From positions 9,146,602 through 9,210,601 of the forward strand of contig CM067077.1 in the NCBI GenBank assembly GCA_033980235.1: DNA of 64,000 nucleotides, in the 5' to 3' direction. Positions 11,690-23,907 of the stretch are shown here, piece by piece; the stretch's first letter is position 1; each line of letters opens with the position of its first letter. The notes below the pieces were generated by a model. The model was not told the DNA's origin. It ran no database searches and saw only the letters and a list, made by a program, of their open reading frames with translations. Source of the stretch: Diadema setosum (Eukaryota; Echinodermata; Echinoidea; Diadematoida; Diadematidae). A program made the translations under genes and the position numbers.

Positions 11690-12261
11690 GCAACTATTGA
11701 GAATACGTTTGCATGCATTGATTATTGCTATGTAGGGTATTCATAGGGCAGGCTTATACGTTTTTAGGAACAGCCTTTGTTTTATTTGTTTACAGGTACT
11801 GTTTACCATTTGATGCATATGTGTAGGTCAGTTGTATCACAAAACTTCCTACCATATAAAAATTTCACAGCAAAGCTAAGATATAGGGAGATATCACTAT
11901 TTTTCAAGATAAACCGTAACCGTAGACGGTTTATTCTATCAGAAACAATATTCTATTCTAACTATTGTTCACATTCTGTACATTTAACGATACTTAATAT
12001 TGATTATATTGATTGACATTTTTACATCGGTTGTTTCTATCCCTGACTCACATTTTAGAACTATTTTGAAGTACTAAAGCTAATTTTTTGTTTCTTCTGC
12101 AAATGGTAAAGAATGCCTATAACATTTGGATGTTTACCCACGTTTGTGCATAATTCAACTGCATGGGACAAACTTTTAAACACAAAGCCAAATTAAATAT
12201 AGAGTAGTTCTCTACATAATTGATGTGCTCTACTACTGACAGAGATTATCAAGGTGTTATA
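11690..12261. other. Intergenic, no feature recognised
   Basis: AT-rich unique sequence between foldback A and a microsatellite. No gene seen. Confidence 0.5.
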
Positions 12262-12365
<104 letters not shown>

Positions 12366-13782
12366 ATATCACATATTCGTTTTGGATGGTTCTCAATCAT
12401 TTGCCATCTTGATATCAAGAGCTCAATACTTTCCCTTCAAAACCTGCAATATCAACACATAAACAAGCTTTAGCTTTTCGAACGTTTTCTTCATGTTTTT
12501 TTTTTCTCTCTTCTCATATACATTGACAATATCAGCGTATGGCCATGAGTACGACTTTTGCAGTAATTACCTTCTGTGGCATTTGAACAAAAATGTCTTG
12601 TGAAGATCCCACAATGCATTGTGTATTTCTTTATGTGAAAACAATTGAGCCGTACCCTACAGCTCAATCATCAATTTGTACGAAGGTAAGGGACTCATCA
12701 ATCCTGTAAAGAGTGAAGATTTTCCCACAAACATAAAACTATATATGGATACGTTTTCCTCATCGTTAACACTCACCAGAAATCACTAAGAATGTTTTCC
12801 GTCTGCTCCGCTCCACAAGAGTGCATCCGTTCATTCACTGATGACACTATAATGTGCCACTGACGACAGCAACTCAATAAGTGATGACCAAAACTGCCGA
12901 AGGATTCCCGGTTGACAAAGCTCTCTTTATGTTATTATTTTGCCAGTAGGAAGCCAAACAACTCGAGAGCATATTCTCCCATCCCCATCCAACAAAACAA
13001 AACAAAAATCTCCAATGGCGCCACGAGTATACTTTGCACGAACCAATCAAAAGAGGCAATCTTTATGTCTAAAAGATGGCCGGAAATGCATGTTTTGTTA
13101 GAGCGTCGCCCATTGGTTGTTCATAATTTTTAACAAATGTAATTCATTTCCTTCTCCTTCGTGACACCGCCTTCTCTTCAGCGGACATCTACTTTAATGA
13201 CTATAGTGTATGACAGAATGATAGAAATATGACATCTCCAAATGAAATTCTACAATCCTCGATTTGGGCGCTTTATTACAACAGAATAAGAGATTTGCGA
13301 AGCAACTTTCTTTGAATAGGCACTGCGGATGGTATGATCGAATGAGATGCTGTGTTACCTCGACTATAGGTCATTTCTGACGTGACAGCAAAAAGGCATC
13401 GCTGTCCGATCACTCCAACCTGTTTATGTCAATGAATAGAAAGATAAGGGTTTATAGGCTCAGGGAAGATTGAATATACTGTATTTCAATCTTAATGGAG
13501 GGATTATGTTATTACTATATAGCAGAATCGTGAAAACAGAGTTGATTGTTGAAGATGTTCAATAAAATAGTAATAGATTCTTTGAAAGGTTCCATCGTAA
13601 ATGTTTTATTTTTACTTAAAACTGCAATTTAGGATTACAATGGTAATATTTAAATGCCCCTTAATGTTAAACCCCCTATATTAATGATTTAGCGAGATGA
13701 AAAAAAAAAAATCAAGAGAAATCAGCAAACTCTTGTAATATAGGTTTTCCCGCCCAATTTCATCAGATTTGCTTTCGAATTA
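12366..13782. other. Intergenic, no feature recognised
   Basis: Unique AT-rich sequence. No supported gene or repeat. Confidence 0.5.
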
Positions 13783-14110
13783 ATGACAAGGCGTTCAAAT
13801 TCACGGGATTTTTGTCACTGCTCTACTCACACGGTTCATTTTAATTCTTTGAGCATTCAATTTCATTTCATGTCATTCCTTTTAGATTTTATTTCATTCA
13901 ATTTAGAGAGAAATTTATTCAGTTTAACGGCTCAAAGTTGGCATTCAATTTCGCGCCAGCTGGATAGACGTTCAAATTCACACCAAATACCAGTTTCAAT
14001 TTCATTTATGGGCACACAACTTCGACCTTTGAACGTTCAAATTCAATTAGCATAACAAAGTCCTGTTAATTCTATGCAATTCTTACGAACATTCAGATTC
14101 ATCAACGTTT
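13783..14110. repeat. Dispersed repeat with TTCAAATTCA words, copy 1
   Basis: Motifs of the type GTTCAAATTCA, CATTCAATTTCATTT and ACATTCAGATTCAT recur every 30-70 bp. The region 50310-50610 shows the inverse words (GAATTTGAATGC, GAAATTGAATAC) with similar spacing, so the two are probably opposite-strand copies of one degenerate repeat. No TIR or target duplication found. Confidence 0.5.
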
Positions 14111-14584
14111 AGTGTTATCAGTTCAGTTTCAACATCTCCTTTTAATTCTTTTTATTCGGCTAGTTTCACTTTATATCCCCATAAAAATAGATATCACATT
14201 ATTTTACAAAATGGTTAAACTCCAACTTTGCTTACATAATGAGAGATCACATGAAAACATCGATATGTCAAGTGTGATTACAGTCATATTACAGATTTGG
14301 TTTTCAGTCACGTTTGAGGTTTGAAATGTGTGTGAGATACACTGCATTGGGATATTCTTTCTTTCACATAATTATTCATGATTTCGATGTTCAGTCTCTT
14401 GGTCTCTTCAGCCGTCGATCTGTTAACGCGCCAGGCACCTTGGCATGTACGTCTGAGAGTGGTTGTACCTGTGTTATTCAACAAGAATTTACAAAGAACA
14501 AGAGCAGCAACGAAAAGCACTGCTCAGATGCTGTAAATATTTGCCTATTCGTTAATTTGAATTCCTTAATGTTCATCGCAGCTG

Positions 14585-14810
14585 TGCTCGGTCTCGTGGG
14601 CCCTTTTTGCCCAGTATCAGATCCGTTAGGGCTTGTTTGCCTAGTGTCGGACCAATGGGCCTTTAATATTTGCAAAGTATCGAGCTCATGGGCTGTATGA
14701 TCCGCGGGCTCTATGACTCGTGGGCTGTATGATTTATGGACATTTTGGCAGTGTCGAGCTAATGACGAACCGTATAACTTGGGTATCGTTCTCGCGAGAT
14801 GACCCCGTTT
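14585..14810. repeat. GTATGACTCGTGGGC-word repeat, copy 1
   Basis: Iterations of GGGCTGTATGA-N-CGTGGGC and AGTGTCGGA/AGTATCGAG words, ending in CTCGCGAGATGACCCC. This is one arm of the foldback family better seen at 23258-23740 and 34485-34793. Confidence 0.7.
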
Positions 14811-15069
14811 GAACTAGGCTCATGATCTTAGGTTCTTATTCTAGATAATATTGTACACCAAATTACACAGAAGTATCCAGATTTGTTTTCAGCAATGCTT
14901 AATAAATTGCCACTGTTATAGCGATCGGGCACTTTGCGCAGGCAATGAAGAGTGTTAGGCAGCTTGGCAGCCGTTCAAAAATGCTCTCTCACTAATAAGC
15001 AAGATTTCTAACGTTTGTGAAAACATGCAAGTATGGGTATATTTGTACTTCTTACAAATTGTTTAAACA

Positions 15070-15190
15070 ATACAATTTGTCAATTTTAAACGTTGATTTG
15101 ATATACTTTGCATTTATTATGAGTTTTTTGTGTGAACGAATGGAAATAAATCTCAATTGAACAGAACTGAGCTGAACTGAACTGAATTAC
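15070..15190 (+). mobile_element. CR1-like LINE 3' end fragment
   Basis: GGAAATAAATCTCAATTGAA is followed by iterated AACTGAACTGA words, the same type of 3' tail as at 600-637. It lies in the downstream flank of GPCR 2 in opposite orientation to that gene. Confidence 0.5.
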
Positions 15191-15389
15191 GTCCAATCTG
15201 TATTGCCTTTTGTTGTACGGAATATTGTTTAACAGAATTGAAAAAGAAAAGATGTACATAGCTAGCACTCATACATTACAATGGGTTCTAACAATTTCAA
15301 GAATTCTTCTGTCAATTTTAGTAGTGATTGAAACTAGACATTAACTTGCGGGGTGCACCTCCTTGAAATTTGGCCCTTGATTCTTCGCA

Positions 15390-16721
15390 TCAAACGCCGT
15401 GTTTTCCATTGACATCAGAAAGTCCTTTGTCGTCGGTTTTCACTTCAAAGATTGCAATGTCACGTGTTTTTGATCCCCTAAGTAGTCCTCGAATCGCTTC
15501 ACGAAATTTGGGATACCTGATGGTGTACACGATCGGGTTCAGGCATGAATTATAGAATGCCAAGAGAACTAGAATTTGGTTGACGTTACCATAGAGATAC
15601 GAATCTCCTATAAGACCGGCATTGTACAAGAAATAGGCGATATTGTTCGGTCCCCAGCAGATGATGAAGATGAGGACAACAAGAAACAACATTTTGAGGA
15701 CACGATTCTTTGCCACGTAGAGGTTTTTAGACGGATTGGATTTGCTCTGTCCCAGCGAATCATTCTGAAATCGGAACGACTGGCGATGGAGTTTATAGGC
15801 AGTGAGAGCTTGGGCGACAAGCATGATGATTGCTGGAACGAAAAAATACAAGACAAAGATGAGAATCCCGACGGCAGCTTGCGCGCTGGCTGGTGAGAAT
15901 TGCACGGCGCACGTGTGAGTGGTTTCATCCACAAAGCAGGTAACGATTAGGAACTGGTCGAGGATCAGGATGGCCAACCACACCAAAGAAATTGCATAAG
16001 AGGTGTGCCGTCTACTTGATAAGCGATTGAAGTGGATGGGGTACATGACAGCCACAAGTCTTTCAAGAGAAATTAAGGCGAGGGTGTAAATGGATGCGCC
16101 AACAGACAGCCACATGAAATAGGATCTATAAATCAAACGGCAATAGAGCTCTCCCAAAATGGAGCTGGGTACAACCGATGCCGCCGGCAGTGGGATGATG
16201 AAGAGAGAGGTGCAGAAATCCGCCACTGCCAGCGCTGCTATTAAGGTGTCTGTCGAACGGAGCGCGGATCGCCGTTGCCAGAGGACCAGCATCACCAACA
16301 GGTTGCCTACCACGCCCACAACGGATGACACTAACTCCAGCGAGGTTCGCCACGTCCAAGACACGGGAACCCACCACCACTGGAGTGCATTAGTTTCTGA
16401 CGTCTTGCTTGACAGAGACGCTCTTGATGTAAGGTCGTGATAAATAGTAGATGGCTGTTGGGATAGGGTTTCAGTTTGAACCTCAGCAAAGTTGACAACT
16501 TGAGAAGTCAAGGTAGCGATGGCAACTGAGTCTGGAATGCTGCCAGTTTCATATTCTTCCACACTCGCATTCACCTGGAGTAACTCCATGGTAGCTGTTC
16601 CAGCCGAGACATTGAAGTCTTGTTGGACAGTCCACGGCGTTGTCTGGTCGTCAGGCAAGCTTGTCGCTACTACTCCCAGTGAGAACAGGAGGCACATGAA
16701 GATAACATTATAGTTGATCAT
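15390..16721 (-). CDS. Rhodopsin-class (class A) G-protein-coupled receptor 2, paralogue of GPCR 1
   Basis: Single-exon frame of 443 residues from the ATG at 16721. The frame is open to an upstream ATG at 16787, but the inner start is preferred because it gives a signal-like N-terminus (MINYNVIFMCLLFSLGVVAT) that aligns with GPCR 1. Ectodomain of about 120 residues with sequons at N37 and N51. Landmarks: N140 (TM1), D168 (TM2), C194 and C271 (loop disulfide), ERL at 220-222 replacing DRY, W248, CWGP at 355-358, NPIVY at 396-400. The stretch LWQRRSALRSTDTLI after TM1 is identical to GPCR 1, so the two are recent tandem duplicates, while the ectodomains are barely alignable. Ligand unknown, peptide or chemosensory. 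TTTTCTCTTTCTCAATAACGCAG (minus strand) near 16800-16822 looks like a 5' UTR splice acceptor. AATAAA on the minus strand at 15113-15118 could end the transcript, though it lies inside LINE-like sequence. Confidence 0.93.
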   Translation of the reverse strand: MINYNVIFMCLLFSLGVVATSLPDDQTTPWTVQQDFNVSAGTATMELLQVNASVEEYETGSIPDSVAIATLTSQVVNFAEVQTETLSQQPSTIYHDLTSRASLSSKTSETNALQWWWVPVSWTWRTSLELVSSVVGVVGNLLVMLVLWQRRSALRSTDTLIAALAVADFCTSLFIIPLPAASVVPSSILGELYCRLIYRSYFMWLSVGASIYTLALISLERLVAVMYPIHFNRLSSRRHTSYAISLVWLAILILDQFLIVTCFVDETTHTCAVQFSPASAQAAVGILIFVLYFFVPAIIMLVAQALTAYKLHRQSFRFQNDSLGQSKSNPSKNLYVAKNRVLKMLFLVVLIFIICWGPNNIAYFLYNAGLIGDSYLYGNVNQILVLLAFYNSCLNPIVYTIRYPKFREAIRGLLRGSKTRDIAIFEVKTDDKGLSDVNGKHGV

Positions 16722-16899
16722 TTTGGCAATCCCGTCGAGCTCCAAATTTTTGTGTGCCACCCTTGGATGATCTCCTCGATCAGGCAATAATTCTGCGTTA
16801 TTGAGAAAGAGAAAAATTCAAACAGAGTTTCAACCATGTATTTATATCTTCACACGGAACCTGGTATCTATTAACTACCACGTACATACTCAGCACTAA

Positions 16900-17440
16900 C
16901 GAATTATGTGTGATTGATAATGCCTTATCATTTTTATTGGGAGGGAATTGTTACTCTTACCGTCTATGTATACTTTGTTAAAGCTTGTATACTATCAATC
17001 TATCAATGTACGCGTGTGTTTTTGTTTCTTTATTCGAATCTTCCTTGTTTTATCTGTCTATTCGTCCTAATTTGCTCTTTTCCGAGGAACATAATTACAG
17101 TGATTAGCTTTTTTTTTTTTTGCAGGTTCCTTCCACTTGGACTATAACAGTCAGTGTAATTGCAAATATTCATTTTTTTTTTATCGTTATAAAGTCTTAT
17201 TGAACTGTGTGAACCTTCGGATCGTATCTATTTAGAGGTTGTGTATTCCATTTTAGCCTTCTACACAGCTGGGATCTCTGCTTAAGTATTATTATTTGTT
17301 TTCTTCTTTTTTTCAACTCTGCTTCTGTGTGTGTTTAATAATTATCAGTCATGTTACAAACTTCAATGCATTTTGTGCCATTTTGTGCCATGTTCATGCA
17401 TGGAAGTGGAAATAAGTTTCAATTGAATTGAACGGGATTG
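16900..17440 (+). mobile_element. CR1-like LINE 3' end
   Basis: Ends in GTGGAAATAAGTTTCAATTG followed by AATTGAACGGG, the LINE 3' tail pattern of this window, and carries a hairpin at 17084-17132. No reverse-transcriptase frame is visible. The upstream boundary is approximate. Confidence 0.5.
17084..17132 (+). other. LINE 3' hairpin, divergent copy
   Basis: GAGGAAC pairs with GTTCCTT (one G-U pair) around a loop with TTACAGTGATTAGC and a long T-run. The loop resembles that of the copy at 25876-25921 (CAAGTGATTTGC on the minus strand). This is weaker than the three main copies. Confidence 0.4.
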
Positions 17441-18142
17441 TTGAACATCATCATAGGGAAATGAATGAAAACTTTGTTTTACAACTTTTTTCACAGCTCA
17501 TTGGATCCAAACAAGCCTACAAAAATGATAAGAAATTGAAGAAATAACAAACAATTATGAACAGCAATTACGTAAAGGAATCATACCGCAAGACATCTAG
17601 ACAGGGGAGGTGGTGTCGAACAGATCAAGATTAAATGGCCATGTCCGGCGGAATCTTCACAAAATTCACGAAATTCCCAGTAGCACTGTTGGTTACAAGC
17701 AAACCTATTGGGTATGTTGCAGTAATAAATCAGATATGACTCGGTATATGCTACCCAAATAGACCCCTTAAGTAATATTGACCGATCAATTCAATTTTAT
17801 CAACTACATCTGCTCACATACATTAAATATATCACACTCTATTTCTGGAAAATAATGTCACCTACATAATGTGATAATCACATAAACAATTCCTGTCCCT
17901 TTGCTGTAATAACCTTCGTATGTTTATATAAATACCAAAAAGTTCCTTTCGTCACAGAGATCCTAAATCCTACTGTGGAGCCATGAATAATGCACATAGC
18001 TATTTTTATTTCCATTTATTTCATTTTTTTTTTTTTTTGCTCAAAAGAGTAAATTCAGTGTGATCTCTATGATGCTATATGCCCATAAACGGACATTTTT
18101 CTTTCTTGCCACAGAAATGTGATCGGAAAATTACAAATATAG
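17441..18142. other. Intergenic, no feature recognised
   Basis: AT-rich unique sequence with T-runs. No gene seen. Confidence 0.5.
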
Positions 18143-18146
18143 TTAA

Positions 18147-18509
18147 AGGAATGGTACATTTTCAGTTGAGATGGGGCTTCAGTTTACAAACATTTTTGAT
18201 GATTATTTTTTTTAGATAATGAGAAACATCTCATGAAATATGAAAGAACATACAATTCTAAGAAGATTCAAAATTTATTTGATGAAAACTGGTTTTGAAA
18301 TGGCTGAGATATTCAAAACAAAGCGTTCCTGATGAAATCGATGGCTTTATTTTGTTTACAGATATCTCAGCCATTTCAAAACCAATATTCATCAAATAAA
18401 GTTTGAATTCCTCTTAGAATTGTATGCTCTTTGACGTTTTATAAAGTGGTTTCTCAGGATCGTGCAAAAAGATAAAAGTGAAATCCTCACCACAACCTAT
18501 GCCATCCCT
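18147..18509. mobile_element. TTAA-flanked MITE, copy 1 (piggyBac-like target)
   Basis: TTAA at 18143-18146 and 18510-18513 encloses AGGAATGG...CATCCCT ends. The interior is a long inverted repeat around AAATGGCTGAGATATTC and its complement. Same family as 41314-41736, 56364-56746, 60473-60837 and 61705-62087. Confidence 0.8.
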
Positions 18510-18513
18510 TTAA

Positions 18514-19930
18514 CTGAGAAGTCGAAAGAGTTGCTAACGTCTAGATAATTTGTTTGCCCTCGGAATGACTAAGCTGTCCTTGGACAAAGTGTAGATAGCC
18601 TGTGTCTATTCGTGGCGCCTACGGCGACAAACATGAGCTAATTGAAAGTTACGCCCAAGAGGGGTAGGCCTATAATTGCATTTGTAATAGATATTATTTT
18701 TTAATCCGATTATTATTCACATTAAAGGTAAGATTTTGTACTTTCGAGAAGACGAAAAATTATCAAAAACAATCACCTGAAAATATCTAACTCACCTGAA
18801 ATCACCTGATGTCTATTCATCCGGTCTGACACCTCTTCTTTCACTAACTTGTACCCAACTGGTTGTCAGCGAATCTTTGAATTGTAAAGCGTCGCGATCA
18901 ATATGCAAGACTTGCGAAGCTTCCCAGGACAGAGATGACTATAAGAGAGGAATAGTTCGCTCTCAGTTTCAATTTATATGGTTTGTGGAAGGTCATTTTG
19001 ATTTTAAAGGCAGCCCCCCCCCCCCCCCCCCCCCCCACAGTGTCCTCTCTGGAATGGTAGATGCTGAAACCCTGCAGCCAATCGTTGACTCTGACACGCC
19101 CAGTGAGAGCGGGAAAAAAATCAAAGAGAGGAAAATAGAGCAGTTCACTGCATGTCCTCCCTTGACTATAGGCCTACGGCAGAAAAATATTTGCCTATGC
19201 GTCACGTGTACTGGTACGACAAACTTTGTTACTATAGCTCGAGGTGGGGAACCGCTTTTTTTTTTCTCCTTTTTTCCTTTTTTTTTTTTTGGTGGGGGAT
19301 ATCTCTTGCCTTTCTTTTTAATTCAAAGTTGGCGTAGAACCTTTTAAATCGAAAACTTTAACTTTATTCTGGTTAGTCAAGTGATTTACCAAGCAATATC
19401 ATGCTTTGCGAGGTAATCTGCGTATCAACTGTCACAGTCAGCTGATGATAAAAATCGCCTGAAACAATGATATTTCCAGTCTGTCATGTAGCTCAAAAAT
19501 AAGCTAGGAGATGAGGTGCAGAACTTATTATTTATATATATGGTATTGTTTTTATATAGCGTAGCGTATCAAAAGTTATCCATTTTTATCTCATGAAGAA
19601 AATTGCCTTTTATCTGTAATGTTCATATACAAACTGAATAGTTTTTGTTCATTCATGAAGAACGTCCTGTGCTCCATGGTGTGTCAGGTAATAAAAAGCA
19701 TTACGAATGTTATAGTTTGTAGATCATTTTGCTCACTAAGATGATGTATAATGTTGCTTTTACTTTTTGTTTACTTTTCAAATGCATGTCCAATTTTAAT
19801 CATTTCGTTGTATATTCTGTTGAGGGAATGAAAGCGAAGTTTGAACGGTTGAACACGCTGAAGCTTTCAAAGAAAACTTTGCAAACTTTATTTGAAAACA
19901 ATACGTATATCATTTTGTATACATGTATAT
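18514..19930. other. Intergenic with homopolymer tracts
   Basis: Contains a C-run at about 19013-19036 and T-runs at 19256-19290. The open frame at 18877-19347 runs through these homopolymers and has no recognisable domain, so it is not called a gene. Confidence 0.5.
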
Positions 19931-20012
19931 CATATCGTGGGCTGTATGACTCGTGAGCTGTATGACTCGAGGGCTGTATGACTCGTGAGTGTCGGACTCG
20001 TGACGTGCAGCC
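19931..20012. repeat. GTATGACTCGTGGGC-word repeat, short copy
   Basis: Three tandem GGGCTGTATGACTCG-type units of about 21 bp, then GTGTCGGACTCGTGA. Same word as the repeats at 14585, 23258 and 34485. Confidence 0.75.
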
Positions 20013-20049
20013 ATTGTTTCTTGGTCGAATAAATAAAGGTGTTAAAAGA

Positions 20050-20176
20050 AATAATAATAATAACAATCATTTGATAATGATAATAATAATTATTATTATG
20101 TATCATATAAACATGTATGTATATTATTATTATTATCATCATCATTATCATTTCTATTAACACTATTAATTATTCG

Positions 20177-20223
<47 letters not shown>
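20050..20223. repeat. (AAT)n, (ATT)n and (TA)n microsatellites
   Basis: AAT/ATT trinucleotide runs followed by a long TA tract (20180-20222). Confidence 0.95.
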
Positions 20224-20226
<3 letters not shown>

Positions 20227-20234
20227 AAACAGAT

Positions 20235-20640
20235 TTGCGATATTTTACAGTTTTTTCCGCGTATGTAAGAGAGCTGCTTTGTTTTTGTCTGCGTGTGCGT
20301 TTGTGTGCGTACTTGTTTTATGTTCTGCTTCCTGAAGAAATGTCTAATTGTCTCGTTTCATTATTACTACAATTTTTATTACTCACGAGGGGACTGCATT
20401 CTACAAGCTTGGTTTTTTAGCAGTCCCCTCCATTTTCGACTTTTTCTTTGTTATGATTCAGTCACTTTTTGTCCATGTATTTCTTCATCTAAAGTATGTT
20501 TATTGTTTCATGTAAACAAATGACGTACATTTAAATTTAATTTCGATATGCAAAAGTTACATTGTACTTATTTGTTTATATGCGATTGTCATATTGTATG
20601 CTTTGGCCGGAAATGAAATAAAGATTAAATGAAGATAAAT
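20235..20640 (+). mobile_element. CR1-like LINE 3' UTR
   Basis: The 3' end reads GGAAATGAAATAAAGATTAA and a hairpin with the conserved CTACAAGCTT loop lies at 20387-20430, as in the LINE tails at 1-637 and 42520-43876. No coding part is present, so it is a 5'-truncated copy. Confidence 0.6.
20387..20430 (+). other. LINE 3' hairpin, copy 2
   Basis: A perfect 11-bp stem GAGGGGACTGC/GCAGTCCCCTC encloses the loop ATTCTACAAGCTTGGTTTTTTA. The loop matches copies 1 and 3 while the stem sequence differs, which is compensatory change. Confidence 0.75.
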
Positions 20641-22290
20641 GACTATCTATAATATTATTGTTTGGTCACTAAATTAAACATTCATTAAAACAGCAAAAGA
20701 ATTTGAATCTCTCAAATTATTCTGTTCTATCACTGATTTAGTAACGCTGTTATCAAAAGGCCAAGTTGCTTACACGCAAATTCTTTGTATTATATACTTT
20801 TACTATATTTTATATAGTAAGAGGTAAACTTGGTGGACGACGTCATCACTAACATGTTGATGTGACCTGGGACTTTTGACGTCGTGTTTAAAAGAGTTAT
20901 GATCTGTCACATTTGATACTTCAATTGCTGTTTACGTGAAGTTAACCTAGGTGGAACTCATCTTGTAGTAGCTATTACAAAGCTCACATTACGAATCAGT
21001 GTAGAAAAAAACATAGTCAGCCAAGAAGTTAAAGGAAAATGCGTCAAAGCTTCGAACGCCTTGTGAAACACTTTAATTTGATCTCATTCGTGATTTGTTT
21101 TCTTTTTTCTGTTTCCCTTGTTTCTGGGGTTTTTTTTTTTTCTTTTTCTGTTTTTCACCTCTAAGTCTTCGCGTTTGTTTCCTACACGTTACCTATAATT
21201 AGATTGGCCTTGACTGCGATATCGTGAGATCGTGACTCGAACGGTGTTTCAGAACTTTCTACTGTCATATTATATTCATGCTTTGTAAATATATATTATC
21301 AAAGAAACCAGCTTTTGTGATGGTGCTGGTGGTAGTGGTGGTGGTGGTAGATTCCAGTGAAATGTCATGGACACGGCGATGATAAATGATATTACGGGAT
21401 GATATAACGCTTTGTTATACTTGACGACAACAGAATGTCGCGCACTGTGGGATACTGGAGAATTTTGAAGAGATCACAATGAAAGCCTCGGAATCAATTT
21501 GATTTTCCACATCAAAATCCAAGTATACAGTATCTTCATCTTTTATATAAAGAAATACAGTATATATCAGAAATAAAACTTCTCTCTTTGCACAGTGCTT
21601 ATTCCCCTTCAGCCAAGGCGTCAATTCTTCAAGAAATATCGATGGAAGGTTTCATTTCGCTATAAAGTACCGATGCATCAGAGTCTATTGTCAATGCATG
21701 AACGTCGGGAAAAAGGAAAAAAAAAAAACGTTTTGCACTTTACATCGATTGGGGAGTGGATCGGAAACTATGAAATATCTTACGTTTTCTCGACACCGTT
21801 CAGAAATTTGAGTATTGTGTTAAAAGGTATTCAAATGGACTCTTGCTGCTGAAAATGTGAGGAAAGCATTTTGAATTTTATCACTGAATGACAAAAAGGG
21901 TGAGAGAATGATTTTATTTCAGAATGACAGTGATAAATACTTCAATTTTTTGCTGAATGAACGTCCATATGACCTTGCTACGCTCCTTTAATACCTTTCA
22001 TGTGTCTCTGGTCCGGATGGTTTGATTTCATTGATTCAGCTGAGTTTCCTGCCTTGCCCTGAATCTCTAACAATTAGTGGCTGTTTCAATAACAGTCTTC
22101 GGATTTGTTGGATTTTGGTGTTTTTTTTTTTTTTTTTTTAAGTCGAGATAGTGAGGAAAAAAAAGACAAAGTTAAAGTCCATTTAAAGCACTGATACAAA
22201 ATGTTATATTCCATGGCTGTTGAAAACATATTCGAGGATGACAATAAACAATAGTACGTATAGATTCCGTTTTTATTGCCTTCTGCTGTA
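20641..22290. other. Intergenic, no gene recognised
   Basis: AT-rich unique sequence with a short GGT-rich run (about 21320-21350) and T-runs (21130, 22120-22140). No coding frame with recognisable content. Confidence 0.5.
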
Positions 22291-22291
22291 A

Positions 22292-22304
22292 AACTATATA
22301 TATC

Positions 22305-22340
<36 letters not shown>

Positions 22341-22456
22341 ATACTATATATATATATGTATATATATAATACTATATATATATATATATATATATATATC
22401 TATATCTATATCTACATCTATATCTCTATCTCTATCTATATTTCTATCTATATCTA

Positions 22457-22532
<76 letters not shown>

Positions 22533-22533
22533 C
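22292..22533. repeat. Compound (TA)n and (TATC)n microsatellite
   Basis: Long TA tracts interrupted by ATCT/TCTATC repeats. A second TA tract lies at 22783-22835. Confidence 0.97.
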
Positions 22534-22785
22534 ATATATAGCATATATGTATGAAATATAATATGCATGACAGCGAAAGCATTATATTTAGTCACATGTG
22601 GTTAGTAGCGTATAACATTAAGTCTTATTACAATACCTTAACTAATCTGTGATTTATTATTTATTATTTTTTCTGATTGCATATCTGATATTTGGAAAAT
22701 AGTGTATTGAGAAAAAAAAAAATGATCTCATGCCAACGATTATATAATAAATGTAATAGACCCGCTACATATATACGCCTACATG

Positions 22786-22837
<52 letters not shown>

Positions 22838-23257
22838 TTGTGTGTATAGATTAGGATTATAACTTCAATATTAATTAAAGATTAAACATCCGAAAGCACC
22901 TGAATTTCCATATTTCGGTTTTATCCCACAAGATAATCAAAGTTAACAGATGAGCAATTTTACGTGCGCACTGAGAGGGAAAAAGAGCCATTTCTTTAGA
23001 AATTATGCGTTAATCCCGGGAGACACATTTCATTTAGACACTTATAATCTTGTCACAACAAGTCACTTCATACATTGTAGTTTGCAATGCTACAACATTA
23101 TCAGTCTATTAGTCTATTGATTTATGTCGAAAGTCATAAGCCTTATATACAAGCAAAAACTGCGCTTACACGTGTCAGTGAAATTAAAAGCAGAAGACTC
23201 AGCCAGGCAAAGACACGGCGCCTTTACAGAAATTGATTAGTTATTCATTCGGGCTAT

Positions 23258-23740
23258 TACGTCACGAGACCGACACCGATGAGTCATACAGCCCACAAGA
23301 CATACAGCCCATGAGTCATACAGCCTACAAGTCATACAGCCCATGAGTCATAGCCCATGAGTTCGCCACCAAGTAAACAAGGCCCACTAGTGTCGCACTC
23401 GTGGGCTATTTTACCTATTATAGAGTTGAACTCATGAGCTTCATTTGCCTAGTGTCGAAGTCGTGGGCTGTATAGCTCCTGGGGGTGTTTCATAAAGCTG
23501 TTCGTAAAGTTACGAACAACTTACGAGCGACTGGTGATCAGTTCTTATGCTGAATTATGGAAGTTCTGATAAGTATAGCACATCAGAACTGATCACCAGT
23601 CGCTCGTAAGTTGTTCGTAACTTTACGAACAGCTTTATGAAACAGGGCCCTGGACTGTATGACTTATGGACCTTTATTCAACGTCGAACTGGTGGGCTGT
23701 ATGACTCGTTGGTGACTGTCTCGTGGGATGACCCATTCAT
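23258..23740. mobile_element. Foldback repeat built of GTATGACTCGTGGGC words, copy with nested MITE
   Basis: The left half repeats GAGTCATACAGCCCA and the right half its inverse TGGGCTGTATGACTC. Ends CACGAGACCGACACC and GTGACTGTCTCGTGGGATGACC face each other. A further TIR element (23482-23650) has inserted into the right arm. No coding capacity. Confidence 0.7.
23482..23650. mobile_element. MITE with long TIR (TTTCATAAAGCTGTTCGTAA)
   Basis: The left arm TGTTTCATAAAGCTGTTCG and onward through CACCAGTC-type sequence is an almost perfect inverse of the right arm over more than 60 bp, separated by a short loop, so the element folds into one hairpin. A 2-3 bp target duplication (CT or CTG) is possible but cannot be fixed because of G/C runs at the ends. 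Confidence 0.8.
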
Positions 23741-23907
23741 TCAACCGTTTCAGGACCAATACCGGAAATCACGTCTAACATCTCGTGTATCGTAAAGTCG
23801 TCATTGGCAATGACGGGGTTATAATCGAAAGATCTATTGTCATTATAGTAAATAATTCAAGTGGCTGATGTTCTTTATTTCGAAGGGTGGATGATCCAAT
23901 ATTAAAT

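Noticed and set aside
16722..16787. Upstream ATG giving a 465-residue GPCR 2
   Set aside because: The extra 22 residues are hydrophilic and would bury the signal-like start that aligns with GPCR 1.
18877..19347. 156-residue open frame
   Set aside because: It crosses C- and T-homopolymers, has no domain, and lacks splice or promoter context.
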